From an uncultured Nesterenkonia sp. (GTDB lineage: Bacteria > Actinomycetota > Actinomycetes > Actinomycetales > Micrococcaceae), in NCBI GenBank assembly GCA_946221825.1, contig CAMINA010000008.1, positions 1 to 19,441 on the forward strand: a stretch of 19,441 nt of DNA. Direction: 5' to 3'. Position numbers and translations under genes: made by a program. The notes under the pieces are model-generated. The model did no database searches. It was not told the origin of the DNA and saw only the letters and a program-made list of their open reading frames with translations. Of this stretch, positions 1 to 8,033 are shown in pieces. Every line of letters begins with the position of its first letter. The first letter of the stretch is position 1.

Positions 1-1000
1 CGCCGTGCAGCAGGCTCTGCAGGCCTTCGAGGCCGCCGCCGATCTCGAGGAGCTCAAAGAGGCTCGACTGGCTCACTCCGGGGAGAAGGCGCCCATCGTG
101 CTGGCCAACCGCCAGATCAAGGATCTGGACAAGGACCAGAAGAAGGAGGCCGGCAAGCTGCTCGGAGCGGCCCGCGGCCGGATCCAGAAGGCCCTGGCCG
201 CCCGCACCGAGATCCTGGAGGCTGAGCACGCTGAGCGGATGCTGATCGAGGAGACGGTGGACGTCACCGCCGCACCGCGACGGAAGCCTCTGGGGGCGCG
301 CCACCCCCTGTCTGTGCTGCAGGAGGAGGTCTCCGAGATCTTCATCGGCATGGGGTGGGAGATCGCCGAAGGCCCGGAGGTGGAATCCGAGTGGTTCAAC
401 TTCGACGCGCTGAACTTCGACCCGGACCACCCGGCCCGCGAGATGCAGGACACCTTCTTCGTGGAGCCCAAAGACTCCCATCTGGTGCTGCGCACCCACA
501 CCTCCCCGGTGCAGATCCGTGCCCTGCTCGGCCGTGAGCTGCCGGTCTATGTGCTGTGCCCCGGCAGGACCTTCCGCACCGATGAGCTCGACGCGACCCA
601 CACTCCGGTCTTCCACCAGTTCGAGGGTCTGGCCGTGGACAAGGGTCTGACCATGGCGGATCTGAAGGGCACCCTGGAGCACTTCGCCCGTCAGATGTTC
701 GGCCCTGAGGCGGCGATCCGCCTGCGCCCGAGCTACTTCCCCTTCACCGAGCCCTCCGCCGAGCTGGACGTCTGGGACGTCAACGCCAAGGGCGGGCCGC
801 GCTGGGTCGAGTGGGGCGGCTGCGGCATGGTCAACCCCCACGTCCTGCGCGCCGCGGGCGTGGACCCCCAGGAGCACACCGGCTTCGCCTTCGGCATGGG
901 CGTGGAGCGCACGCTGATGTTCCGCAACGGTGTCACCGATATGCGCGACATGATCGAAGGCGATGTCCGGTTCAGCCAGCAGTTCGGAATGGAGGTCTGA
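1..1000 (+). CDS. pheS: Phenylalanyl-tRNA synthetase alpha subunit, 5'-truncated by window edge
   Basis: Catalytic subunit of the (alpha-beta)2 class II enzyme that charges tRNA-Phe in the cytoplasm. The reading frame is already open at base 2, so the true start lies outside the window, and probably a few tens of residues are missing compared with the usual length of about 350. The GTG at base 5 is inside the N-terminal coiled-coil arm and is not a convincing start. The visible protein has the helical tRNA-binding arm, then the class II core: motif 2 with RTFRTDELDATHTPVFHQFE and motif 3 with GMGVERTLMF near the C-terminus. The stop is followed after three bases by pheT, whose ribosome binding site lies inside the last codons of pheS. 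The two are therefore clearly one operon. Identification is near certain. Confidence 0.97.
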   Translation, partial: AVQQALQAFEAAADLEELKEARLAHSGEKAPIVLANRQIKDLDKDQKKEAGKLLGAARGRIQKALAARTEILEAEHAERMLIEETVDVTAAPRRKPLGARHPLSVLQEEVSEIFIGMGWEIAEGPEVESEWFNFDALNFDPDHPAREMQDTFFVEPKDSHLVLRTHTSPVQIRALLGRELPVYVLCPGRTFRTDELDATHTPVFHQFEGLAVDKGLTMADLKGTLEHFARQMFGPEAAIRLRPSYFPFTEPSAELDVWDVNAKGGPRWVEWGGCGMVNPHVLRAAGVDPQEHTGFAFGMGVERTLMFRNGVTDMRDMIEGDVRFSQQFGMEV

Positions 1001-1003
1001 GGC

Positions 1004-3553
1004 ATGCGCATCCCGCTGTCATGGATCCGTGAATACACCCAGTTCCCCGCTGAGGGGACCGCAGAGGACCTCATGGCCGAGCTGGTCAGGGTCGGCCTCG
1101 AAGAGGAGGACGTGCACCGTCCCACCGATGAGCTGACCGGCCCCATCGTGGTCGGCGAGGTGCTGGAGAAGCACCCGGAGCCGCAGTCCAACGGCAAGAC
1201 GATCAACTGGTGCCAGGTCCGCGTGGTCCCTGAGGGCCAGGGGCAGACCCTGACCGGCAAGGGGATCGATCCCTCTGGCGTGCAGGGCATCGTCTGCGGA
1301 GCCCACAACTTCGAGGTGGGTGACAAAGTCGTGGTGACCATGCCCGGTGCGGTGCTGCCCGGGAACTTCGCCATCTCGGCGCGGAAGACCTACGGCCACC
1401 TCTCCGCAGGCATGATCGCCTCGGTCAAGGAGCTGGGCCTGGGGGAGGACCACGCCGGCATCCTGGTGCTGAGCACGCTGGGTCTGGATCCAGAGCCGGG
1501 CACCGACGCCATGGAGCTGCTGGGCCTCTATGACTCCGCCGCTGAGATCAACGTGACCCCGGACCGCGGCTATGCCTTCAGCATGCGCGGTGTGGCCAGG
1601 GAGTACTCCCACGCCACCGGCACCGCGTTCACCGATCCGGCCGAGCTGGTGCAGGTGCCCGACGCCGCCCCGGCTGGCCATGAAGTCATCCTCGAGGACT
1701 CCGCACCCATCTACGGGACCCCCGGCTGCGACTCCTTCGTCGCACGGAAGGTCACCGGGGTGAACCCGACGGCGCCCACCCCGCCGTGGATGGCCGCACG
1801 GCTGCGCCTGGCAGGGATGCGCCCGATCAGCCTTGCCGTAGACATCTCCAACTACGTGATGTGGGAGCTGGGCCAGCCCCTGCACTTCTATGATGCAGAG
1901 TCTCTGCAGGGTGCCATCCGCGTGCGCCGCGCCGAAGCCGGGGAGAAGCTCACCACCCTGGATGAGAAGGAGCGGCAGCTCCACCCTGAGGACCTGGTCA
2001 TCGCCGATGACCGCGGGGCCATCGGTCTGGCCGGCGTGATGGGCGGCGCCGCCACTGAGGTGGGGGAGTCCACCAGCACTGTGCTGATCGAGGCCGCGCA
2101 CTTCGATCCGATCACCATCGGACGCAGCAAGCGCCGTCATAAGCTGCCCTCGGAGGCCTCCAAGCGCAATGAGCGGGGCGTGGACCCGCTGCTTCCGGCG
2201 ATCGCAGCCCAGCGCGCGGTGGACCTGCTCGTGGAGCTGGCCGGCGGCACAGACACCGGAGAGCTCACCCAGGTGGGGGAGCCCGCACTGCCGCAGCCCA
2301 TCACCATGGACCCTGCCTCTGCCGAGCGCATCACCGGCGTGCCCTACACCGCTGAGCAGCTGCGGGACACGCTGACTGCTGTCGGGGCGAGCATCGAGGA
2401 GCATTCCGCAGACTCCTGGACGGTCACTCCGCCGACCTGGCGGCCCGACCTGACCATCCCGGAGGCCCTGGTGGAGGAGGTCGCCCGGCTCATCGGATAC
2501 GACCAGATCCCGTCGCGGCTGCCGGCGGCTCCAGCCGGCCGGGGGCTCACTGCTGAGCAGAAGCGTCGTCGGCAGGTCTTCAACGGCCTGGCCGGCGCCG
2601 GCTTCACCGAGGTGCTGAGCTACCCCTTCTACTCCGAGGAGGCCAACCGACTCTTCGGGACAGCCGAGCAGGGCGCTGAGCTGCCGATGGTCCGGCTGGC
2701 CAACCCGATCGCCAGCCAGCACCCGACGCTGCGCACCACTCTGCTGCCGGGCCTGTTGGATGCCGCCCGCCGCAATGTCTCCCGCGGATTCGGTGATGTG
2801 GCACTCTTCGAGGCCGGCCGGGTATTCCACCCCGCAGCGGCTCTGGGCAGCACCACCATCCCCGGGCTGGGGGCTCACCCCGGTGCTGAGCGGATCGCAG
2901 AGCTGGAGGCCGGAATCCCGGACCAGCCGCTGCATGTGGCCGTGGCGCTGACCGGGTCGGAACCGGCCGTAGAGCTGGGTCAGCAGGCTCGGCGTCGTGA
3001 CTGGGCCGATGCCCTGGAGTCCGCACACACTGTGGCGGGGCTGCTGAACCTGCAGCTCGAGGTCGTGCAGGGATCCCACCAGGCGTTCCATCCTGGCCGC
3101 ACCGCCGAGCTGCGGCTTCCGGGCGGCCAGAGCCCGGTCGGCTATGCCGGTGAGCTGCACCCCAAGGTGGTGGAGTCCTGGGACCTGCCTGAGCGTACTG
3201 CGGTGATGGAGCTGGACCTGGAGGCGCTGATCGCCGCCGCGGCGGAGAAGGTCACGGCGGCGCCGCTCTCCGGCTTCCCGCCGACCTCCCAGGACGTGGC
3301 GCTGATCGTGGATGAGTCCCTGCCCGCCGCGCAGCTGCAGGCCACGCTCGTCGAGGGCGCCGGGGAGCTGCTGGAGAGCATCGAGCTCTTCGACGTCTAC
3401 TCCGGCACCGGCATCGAGGAGGGGAAGAAGTCCCTGGCCTACGCCCTGCGCTTCCGGGCTGACGATCGCACGCTGACCGCGGAGGAGGCCTCGGAGGCCC
3501 GGGTGGCCGCCGTCGCTCTGGCCGAGCAGCGCCACGGCGCTCTCCAGCGCTGA
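1004..3553 (+). CDS. pheT: Phenylalanyl-tRNA synthetase beta subunit
   Basis: Beta subunit of cytoplasmic phenylalanyl-tRNA synthetase, involved in tRNA recognition and editing of misactivated tyrosine. The 849-residue length is normal for the family. Domains in order: an EMAP/OB-type tRNA-binding domain (about 46-165, opening GPIVVGEVLEKHPE), the B3/B4 editing domain (about 245-410, with AVDISNYVMWELGQPLHFYD), a B5 DNA-binding-like domain (about 435-510, ending LIGYDQIPSRLP), a catalytic-like core, and a C-terminal FDX-ACB anticodon-binding domain (about 755-848, SGFPPTSQDVALIVDE). The ATG is preceded at seven bases by GGAGGT (991-996) within the pheS end, so the start is secure. It is co-transcribed with pheS. 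The stop codon lies inside the first unit of a 19-bp tandem repeat. Confidence 0.98.
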   Translation: MRIPLSWIREYTQFPAEGTAEDLMAELVRVGLEEEDVHRPTDELTGPIVVGEVLEKHPEPQSNGKTINWCQVRVVPEGQGQTLTGKGIDPSGVQGIVCGAHNFEVGDKVVVTMPGAVLPGNFAISARKTYGHLSAGMIASVKELGLGEDHAGILVLSTLGLDPEPGTDAMELLGLYDSAAEINVTPDRGYAFSMRGVAREYSHATGTAFTDPAELVQVPDAAPAGHEVILEDSAPIYGTPGCDSFVARKVTGVNPTAPTPPWMAARLRLAGMRPISLAVDISNYVMWELGQPLHFYDAESLQGAIRVRRAEAGEKLTTLDEKERQLHPEDLVIADDRGAIGLAGVMGGAATEVGESTSTVLIEAAHFDPITIGRSKRRHKLPSEASKRNERGVDPLLPAIAAQRAVDLLVELAGGTDTGELTQVGEPALPQPITMDPASAERITGVPYTAEQLRDTLTAVGASIEEHSADSWTVTPPTWRPDLTIPEALVEEVARLIGYDQIPSRLPAAPAGRGLTAEQKRRRQVFNGLAGAGFTEVLSYPFYSEEANRLFGTAEQGAELPMVRLANPIASQHPTLRTTLLPGLLDAARRNVSRGFGDVALFEAGRVFHPAAALGSTTIPGLGAHPGAERIAELEAGIPDQPLHVAVALTGSEPAVELGQQARRRDWADALESAHTVAGLLNLQLEVVQGSHQAFHPGRTAELRLPGGQSPVGYAGELHPKVVESWDLPERTAVMELDLEALIAAAAEKVTAAPLSGFPPTSQDVALIVDESLPAAQLQATLVEGAGELLESIELFDVYSGTGIEEGKKSLAYALRFRADDRTLTAEEASEARVAAVALAEQRHGALQR

Positions 3554-3619
3554 TAGGACTGTCCAGCGCTGACCAGGCAGCCCAGCGCTGAGCAGACCGC
3601 CCCACGCTGACCAGAGTCG
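3544..3619 (+). repeat. Four-unit 19-bp tandem repeat at the 3' end of pheT
   Basis: Four consecutive units at an exact 19-bp period start at 3544, 3563, 3582 and 3601. Each opens with CCAGCGCTGA, except the last, which has CCCACGCTGA. Units two and four continue with CCAG. The TGA inside the first unit is the pheT stop codon, so the repeat appears to be local duplication of the gene end into the 3' untranslated region. The copies have diverged in their second halves. No function is evident. Confidence 0.7.
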
Positions 3620-3625
3620 CGCACA

Positions 3626-3675
3626 ACGACGCCGGCCCCGGCACCTCCCAGCGGAGGTGACAGGGCCGGCGTCGT
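3626..3675. terminator. Bidirectional hairpin terminator between pheT and the convergent oxidoreductase
   Basis: A perfect 13-bp inverted repeat, ACGACGCCGGCCC at 3626-3638 and its complement at 3663-3675, encloses a second 7-bp stem (CACCTCC at 3642-3648 with GGAGGTG at 3653-3659). The structure is very stable and GC-rich. There is no clear T-tract on either side, which is common in high-GC actinobacteria. It lies between two convergent genes and so probably serves both. Confidence 0.8.
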
Positions 3676-3690
3676 CAGGTGTGGCCGTCG

Positions 3691-4698
3691 CTAGGGCATC
3701 AGCAGCAGCTTGCCCGTGGTGCGCCGGCTCTCCAGGTCCTCGTGGGCGCGGGCGACCTCGGTCAGCGGGTAGGTCCCACCGATGTTCAGCTCCAGCTCCC
3801 CGACGGTCAGCGCGCTGAACAGCTCGGAGAACCGCCATGCCCGCTCCTGAGCGTTGCGCAGGTACCAGTGGACCGCGGGTCGGGTCACGAACAGGCCGCC
3901 GCGGCGGTTGAGCTCCTGCGGGTCGATGGGCGGGACCTGGCCGGAGGCTCCTCCGAAGGCCACCAGCATGCCGCGCACCGCCAGGCTCTCCAAGGAGCCC
4001 TGATAGGTGTCCTTGCCGACGCCGTCGTAGACCACGGAGACGCCTTCGCCCTTGGTGATCTCCAGGACCTGCTCGGCGAAGTTGTCGTAGCCCAGCACGT
4101 AGTCGGCGCCGGCCGCTTGGGCGATCTTCGCCTTCTCCTCGGTGGAGGTGGTGGTGATGACCCGTGCGCCCTTGGCCTTGAGCAGTTGCGTGAGGATCTG
4201 TCCGACGCCGCCCGCTCCGGCGTGGGTCAGCACCGTCTCCCCGGCGGAGACCCGGTAGGTGGAGTTGATCAGGTAATGGGCGGTGACGCCCTGCAGCGGC
4301 AGAGCGGCTGCCTGCTCGTCGGTCACCTCGTCCGGAACGTGGACGGCCTTGGCCGCGTCCACTACGAAGTGGGTGGAGTAGGTGCCGGTGGCGGCCTCGG
4401 TGGTGGCCACGCGCTCACCCACGGCGAAGCCCTCGACGCCCTCGCCCAGGGAGATCACGGTGCCTGCACCCTCGGTGCCGGGGGTGAAGGGGTAGTCCAC
4501 CGCGTAGACGCCGCTGCGCTGATAGGTCTCGATGAAGTTCACGCCGGCCGCGGCGGTCTTGACCAGGATCTGGCCCTCTCCGGGGGAGGGGAGGGAGACG
4601 TCGGAGGCCTGGAACACGTCGGTCCCGCCGGCCTCCTCGGCGCGCATCACCAATGCGCTGTCCGGAAGGTCCTCGGGGAATACAGTCTGTTCACTCAT
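3691..4698 (-). CDS. NADPH:quinone oxidoreductase (zeta-crystallin / QOR type)
   Basis: A medium-chain dehydrogenase/reductase that would transfer electrons from NADPH to quinones or similar acceptors in the cytoplasm. The length of 335 residues fits the family. The N-terminal GroES-like domain contains AAGVNFIETYQRSGVY and PFTPGTEGAGTV, typical of the zinc-free QOR group. The Rossmann domain carries the nucleotide-binding HAGAGGVGQ (about 199-207). The C-terminus ends with a TGKLLL motif. The structural and catalytic zinc cysteines of alcohol dehydrogenases are absent. It is transcribed towards pheT and away from argC. There is no Shine-Dalgarno before the ATG at 4698; a TAnnnT hexamer seven bases upstream suggests a leaderless message. 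The family call is firm and the physiological substrate is unknown. Confidence 0.9.
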   Translation of the reverse strand: MSEQTVFPEDLPDSALVMRAEEAGGTDVFQASDVSLPSPGEGQILVKTAAAGVNFIETYQRSGVYAVDYPFTPGTEGAGTVISLGEGVEGFAVGERVATTEAATGTYSTHFVVDAAKAVHVPDEVTDEQAAALPLQGVTAHYLINSTYRVSAGETVLTHAGAGGVGQILTQLLKAKGARVITTTSTEEKAKIAQAAGADYVLGYDNFAEQVLEITKGEGVSVVYDGVGKDTYQGSLESLAVRGMLVAFGGASGQVPPIDPQELNRRGGLFVTRPAVHWYLRNAQERAWRFSELFSALTVGELELNIGGTYPLTEVARAHEDLESRRTTGKLLLMP

Positions 4699-4705
4699 AG
4701 GCGTC

Positions 4706-4732
4706 AGGGTATCGAAGGACTCTGATAATCAA
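4706..4732 (-). promoter_or_regulatory. Probable leaderless promoter of the quinone oxidoreductase
   Basis: On the minus strand, TTGATT (complement of 4727-4732) is followed after 15 bases by TACCCT (complement of 4706-4711). Seven bases then lead to the ATG at 4698. Transcription would therefore begin at or next to the start codon. The spacer is short for a sigma-70-type promoter, so the -35 element is less certain than the -10. Confidence 0.45.
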
Positions 4733-4778
4733 GAAGCCTGCCCCGGCGTGGTCGGGCCCGTTCCGCGCGGAGCGTAGA

Positions 4779-4818
4779 TGCATAAATATTGATAGCTCTG
4801 CATACGTTCGCGTAGACT
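4779..4818 (+). promoter_or_regulatory. argC promoter with a two-box ArgR operator
   Basis: TGCATAAATATTGA at 4779-4792 matches the ArgR-box core consensus TGAATWWWWATTCA at 12 of 14 positions. A weaker second box begins with TGCATA at 4799. The promoter is TTGATA at 4789-4794, an 18-base spacer, and TAGACT at 4813-4818, seven bases before the argC ATG. ArgR bound here would cover the -35 element and the spacer. There is no Shine-Dalgarno, so the argC message is probably leaderless. The box is AT-rich in an otherwise GC-rich region and an almost matching pair lies upstream of argG. Confidence 0.8.
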
Positions 4819-4825
4819 TCTGGGC

Positions 4826-5869
4826 ATGGTCTATACAGCCGCCGTCTCAGGCGCCTCCGGATATGCAGGGGGAGAAGTCCTGCGCCTCCTCGCCAACCAT
4901 CCGCAGATCGAGATCGGGCAGGTCACCGCCCACTCCTCGGCCGGAGAGCGTCTGGGTGCGCTGCAGCCGCATCTGCATCCGCTGGCCGATCGTGTCATCA
5001 CCGAGACCACGGCTGAGAACCTGGCCGGTCACGACGTCGTCGTCCTGGCCCTGCCTCACGGAGCCAGCGGTGAGATCGCCACCGCGCTGGGTGAGGACAC
5101 CCTGGTGATCGACGCCGCCGCGGACCACCGCCTGGAGTCGGCCGCTGCCTGGGAGACCTTCTACGGCACTGAGCACCAGGGCACCTGGCCCTACGGCCTG
5201 CCGGAGCTGCCCGGACAGCGGCAGAAGCTCGCCGGCTCTGGGCGCATCGCCGTTCCCGGCTGCTATCCCACCACCATCCTGCTCGGCCTGGCTCCGGCCT
5301 TCGCCGGTGCTGGCGCAGGCCCGCTGGTCCAGCCCCAGGACGTGGTCATCGTCGCGGCCACCGGCACCTCCGGAGCCGGCAAGTCGCTCAAGCCACACCT
5401 GCTGGGCTCCGAGGTCATGGGCGGGATGAGCCCTTACGGCGTCGGCGGGGTCCACCGGCACACTCCGGAGATCGAGCAGGGGCTGAGCTCGGTGGCCGGA
5501 ACCGAGGTGCAGATCTCCTTCACCCCCACGCTGGCCCCGATGCCGCGTGGAATTCTGGCGACCTCCACCGTCAAGCTGGCCCCGGGCACCACTGAGGCCC
5601 AGCTCCGGGAGGCCTATGCCGCGCACTACGACGCCGAACCCTTCGTCCACCTGCTGCCCGAGGGCCAGTGGCCGGCCACCAAACAGGTGGTCGGATCCAA
5701 CCATGTGACCATTCAGCTGGCCGTGGATGAGCGCGCCGGGCGCGCAGTCGTCGTCTCCGCCGCCGACAATCTGACCAAGGGCACCGCCGGTGGAGCGGTG
5801 CAGTCGATGAACCTCGCCCTGGGCCTCGAGGAGACCACCGGGCTCGATCTGTTGGGAGTCTCCCCATGA
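4826..5869 (+). CDS. argC: N-acetyl-gamma-glutamyl-phosphate reductase
   Basis: Third step of arginine biosynthesis: NADPH-dependent reduction of N-acetylglutamyl-phosphate to N-acetylglutamate semialdehyde. The 347 residues are full length. The N-terminal Rossmann motif is SGASGYAGGEVLRLL (8-22). The catalytic cysteine is C146 in VPGCYPTT. HRHTPEIEQ and the C-terminal NLTKGTAGGAVQ segment are family hallmarks. It is the first gene of the argCJBDFR operon. Its stop overlaps the argJ start (ATGA). The start is set by the GASGYAG spacing and by a TAGACT -10 hexamer seven bases upstream, consistent with leaderless translation. Confidence 0.98.
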   Translation: MVYTAAVSGASGYAGGEVLRLLANHPQIEIGQVTAHSSAGERLGALQPHLHPLADRVITETTAENLAGHDVVVLALPHGASGEIATALGEDTLVIDAAADHRLESAAAWETFYGTEHQGTWPYGLPELPGQRQKLAGSGRIAVPGCYPTTILLGLAPAFAGAGAGPLVQPQDVVIVAATGTSGAGKSLKPHLLGSEVMGGMSPYGVGGVHRHTPEIEQGLSSVAGTEVQISFTPTLAPMPRGILATSTVKLAPGTTEAQLREAYAAHYDAEPFVHLLPEGQWPATKQVVGSNHVTIQLAVDERAGRAVVVSAADNLTKGTAGGAVQSMNLALGLEETTGLDLLGVSP

Positions 5870-7047
5870 GTGTGACCGCAGCTGCAGGATTCCGCGCCGC
5901 AGGCGTCGCCGCCGGGCTCAAGGCCGGGGCGAAGGACGTGGCTCTGGTGGTCAACGACGGCCCTCTGCGCCATGGCTCTGCCGTGTTCACCACCAATAAG
6001 GTGGCTGCGGCTCCCGTGCTCTGGTCCCGGCAGGTCATCAGCGACGGGCGGGCCGACGCCGTGATCCTCAACTCCGGAGGCGCCAACGCCTGCACCGGGG
6101 CGCCTGGCTTCGCTGACACCCACACCACTGCCGAGGAGACGGCCGAGAAGCTCACGGCCACGGGCATAGACGTCTCTGCCACAGACGTGCTGGTCTGCTC
6201 GACCGGACTCATCGGTGAGCGACTGGATATGCCGGCGCTGCTCTCCGGGGTCCAGCAGGCCGTGGGCTCACTCTCCGCCGAGCAGGAGGCCGCGGCAGCC
6301 GCCGCTGAGGCCATCCGGACCACCGACACCGTCTCCAAGACGGAGACCCACGCCGGCACCGGCTTCACCGTGGGCGGGATGGCCAAGGGTGCAGGCATGC
6401 TCGCCCCTGGGATGGCGACGATGCTTTCGGTGATCACCACCGATGCGGTCATCAGCCAGGAGGGCCTCGACGCCGCCCTGCGCGAAGCAGTGCGGATCAG
6501 CTTCAACCGCGCAGACTCCGACGGCTGCATGTCCACCAACGACACCGTCATCGCCCTGGCCTCGGGTGCCCATCCCGAGGCCGATCCCTCCGGTGTGGAC
6601 CTCTCCGAGTTCCAGTCCGCACTCAACGAGGTCTGCTCCTCGCTGGCCGCCCAGCTGATCGCCGATGCCGAGGGGGCTCACCACGAGATCGCCATCCGGA
6701 CCATCAACGCTGTGACCGAGGAGCAGGCCGAGGAGGCTGGCCGTGCCGTGGCGCGCTCCAACCTGTTCAAGACGGCGATCTTCGGCCGGGACCCCAACTG
6801 GGGGCGGATCCTCTCCGCCGTGGGCACCACAGAGGTGGAGTTCGACCCCACGACCATCGATGTGGCCGTCAACGGAGTCTGGATCTGCCGCGCCGGCGGC
6901 ATCGGCGAGGACCGTGACCTGGTGGACCTCTCCGGACGTGAGGTGGAGGTCGTCATCGACCTCAAGGCTGGCGAAGCCGAGGCCACGATCCTGACCAATG
7001 ACCTCACCCACGACTATGTCCACGAGAACAGCGCCTACTCCACCTGA
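5866..7047 (+). CDS. argJ: Bifunctional glutamate N-acetyltransferase / ornithine acetyltransferase
   Basis: Transfers the acetyl group from N-acetylornithine back to glutamate, closing the acetyl cycle; some members also use acetyl-CoA. The 393-residue precursor is expected to cleave itself into alpha and beta chains at the conserved AT-ML site, and here T185 in LAPGMATMLSV is the predicted nucleophile. The oxyanion-hole residues lie in CSTGLIGE (about T113-G114). NSGGANACTG, GRDPNWGRI and the C-terminal ENSAYST match the family. The ATG overlaps the argC stop, and GGGAG lies seven bases before it. Whether the enzyme also has N-acetylglutamate synthase activity cannot be read from the sequence. 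Confidence 0.98.
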   Translation: MSVTAAAGFRAAGVAAGLKAGAKDVALVVNDGPLRHGSAVFTTNKVAAAPVLWSRQVISDGRADAVILNSGGANACTGAPGFADTHTTAEETAEKLTATGIDVSATDVLVCSTGLIGERLDMPALLSGVQQAVGSLSAEQEAAAAAAEAIRTTDTVSKTETHAGTGFTVGGMAKGAGMLAPGMATMLSVITTDAVISQEGLDAALREAVRISFNRADSDGCMSTNDTVIALASGAHPEADPSGVDLSEFQSALNEVCSSLAAQLIADAEGAHHEIAIRTINAVTEEQAEEAGRAVARSNLFKTAIFGRDPNWGRILSAVGTTEVEFDPTTIDVAVNGVWICRAGGIGEDRDLVDLSGREVEVVIDLKAGEAEATILTNDLTHDYVHENSAYST

Positions 7048-7073
7048 GGCGCCTGCACCGAGTCTGAGAGACC

Positions 7074-8033
7074 ATGACTGAGAAACCCTCCCTGAAGCCC
7101 CGGCAGACAGATCCTCTGGCCGACGCCGGTGACAAGGCCGCTGTGCTGATCGAGGCGCTGCCCTGGATCCAGAAGTTCGCCGGCGAGACCATCGTGATCA
7201 AATACGGCGGCAACGCCATGGTCAACGATGAGCTGCGCCGCGCCTTCGCCGAAGATGTGGTCTTCCTGCGTCATGTGGGGGTCAATCCGGTGGTGGTCCA
7301 CGGCGGAGGTCCGCAGATCAACGCCATGCTGGACACTCTGGGCATCGAGTCCGAGTTCCGTGCCGGCCAGCGGGTGACCACCCCCGAGGCCATGGACGTG
7401 GTGCGGATGGTGCTCACCGGCCAGGTCAGCCGGGAGCTGATCGGGCTGATCAACTCTCACGGCCCCTACGCGGTCGGGTTCTCCGGTGAGGACGCTGCAC
7501 TGCTGCGGGCCGAGCGCAAGAGGGCCCAGGTGGACGGCCAGGACGTGGACCTCGGTCTGGTCGGGGAGGTCACCGGTGTCCGGGCAGAGGCCGTGCAGGA
7601 CCTGCTGGCCGCCGGCCGCATCCCTGTGATCTCCACAATCGCCCCGGAGTTCGTCACCGCGGAGGACGGCTCCACTCAGCCGACCGGCGAGGTCCTCAAC
7701 GTCAACGCCGATCTGGCGGCCGCCGCCGTCGCCTCCGCGCTGGGCGCCGCCAAACTGGTCATGCTCACCGATGTGGAGGGCCTCTATGCGAACTGGCCGG
7801 ACAAGTCCTCGCTGATCTCCTCCCTGAGCGCATCAGACCTGAAGGAGATGCTGCCCTCTCTGCAGTCCGGGATGATCCCCAAGATGACCGCCGCGCTGAC
7901 CGCAGTGGAGGAGGGGGTCCCACGTGCCCACATCGTCGACGGGCGTTCCCCGCATTCGATGCTGCTGGAGATCGTCACCACCGAAGGTGTCGGCACCCAG
8001 GTCATGCCTGATGAGGAGGCGAGTTCCCGGTGA
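7074..8033 (+). CDS. argB: N-acetylglutamate kinase
   Basis: Second step of the pathway: ATP-dependent phosphorylation of N-acetylglutamate. The 319-residue protein has the amino-acid-kinase fold with IVIKYGGNAM (substrate and ATP binding), VVHGGGPQIN, and the C-terminal nucleotide-binding region around LTDVEGLYANW and SGMIPKM. The N-terminal extension before IVIKYGG (about 40 residues) includes the helix that, in arginine-inhibited hexameric family members, takes part in oligomerisation and feedback inhibition. Feedback control by arginine is therefore plausible but is an inference. It follows argJ by 26 bases with only a weak GAGAG ribosome binding site, the largest gap within the operon. 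Its stop overlaps the argD start. Confidence 0.98.
   Translation: MTEKPSLKPRQTDPLADAGDKAAVLIEALPWIQKFAGETIVIKYGGNAMVNDELRRAFAEDVVFLRHVGVNPVVVHGGGPQINAMLDTLGIESEFRAGQRVTTPEAMDVVRMVLTGQVSRELIGLINSHGPYAVGFSGEDAALLRAERKRAQVDGQDVDLGLVGEVTGVRAEAVQDLLAAGRIPVISTIAPEFVTAEDGSTQPTGEVLNVNADLAAAAVASALGAAKLVMLTDVEGLYANWPDKSSLISSLSASDLKEMLPSLQSGMIPKMTAALTAVEEGVPRAHIVDGRSPHSMLLEIVTTEGVGTQVMPDEEASSR

Noticed and set aside
1019..3838. A 939-codon open frame on the minus strand across pheT
   Set aside because: It is a high-GC shadow of pheT: it has no recognisable domain, overlaps an unmistakable gene completely, and its composition follows from the codon pattern of the opposite strand.
3679..4725. A 348-codon open frame on the plus strand opposite the oxidoreductase
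   Set aside because: The opposite strand encodes a clear quinone oxidoreductase; this frame is Gly/Leu/Val-rich without any family motif.
4740..4825. A riboswitch or attenuator ahead of argC
   Set aside because: The -10 hexamer lies seven bases before the ATG, leaving no room for a transcribed leader; ArgR boxes explain the sequence.
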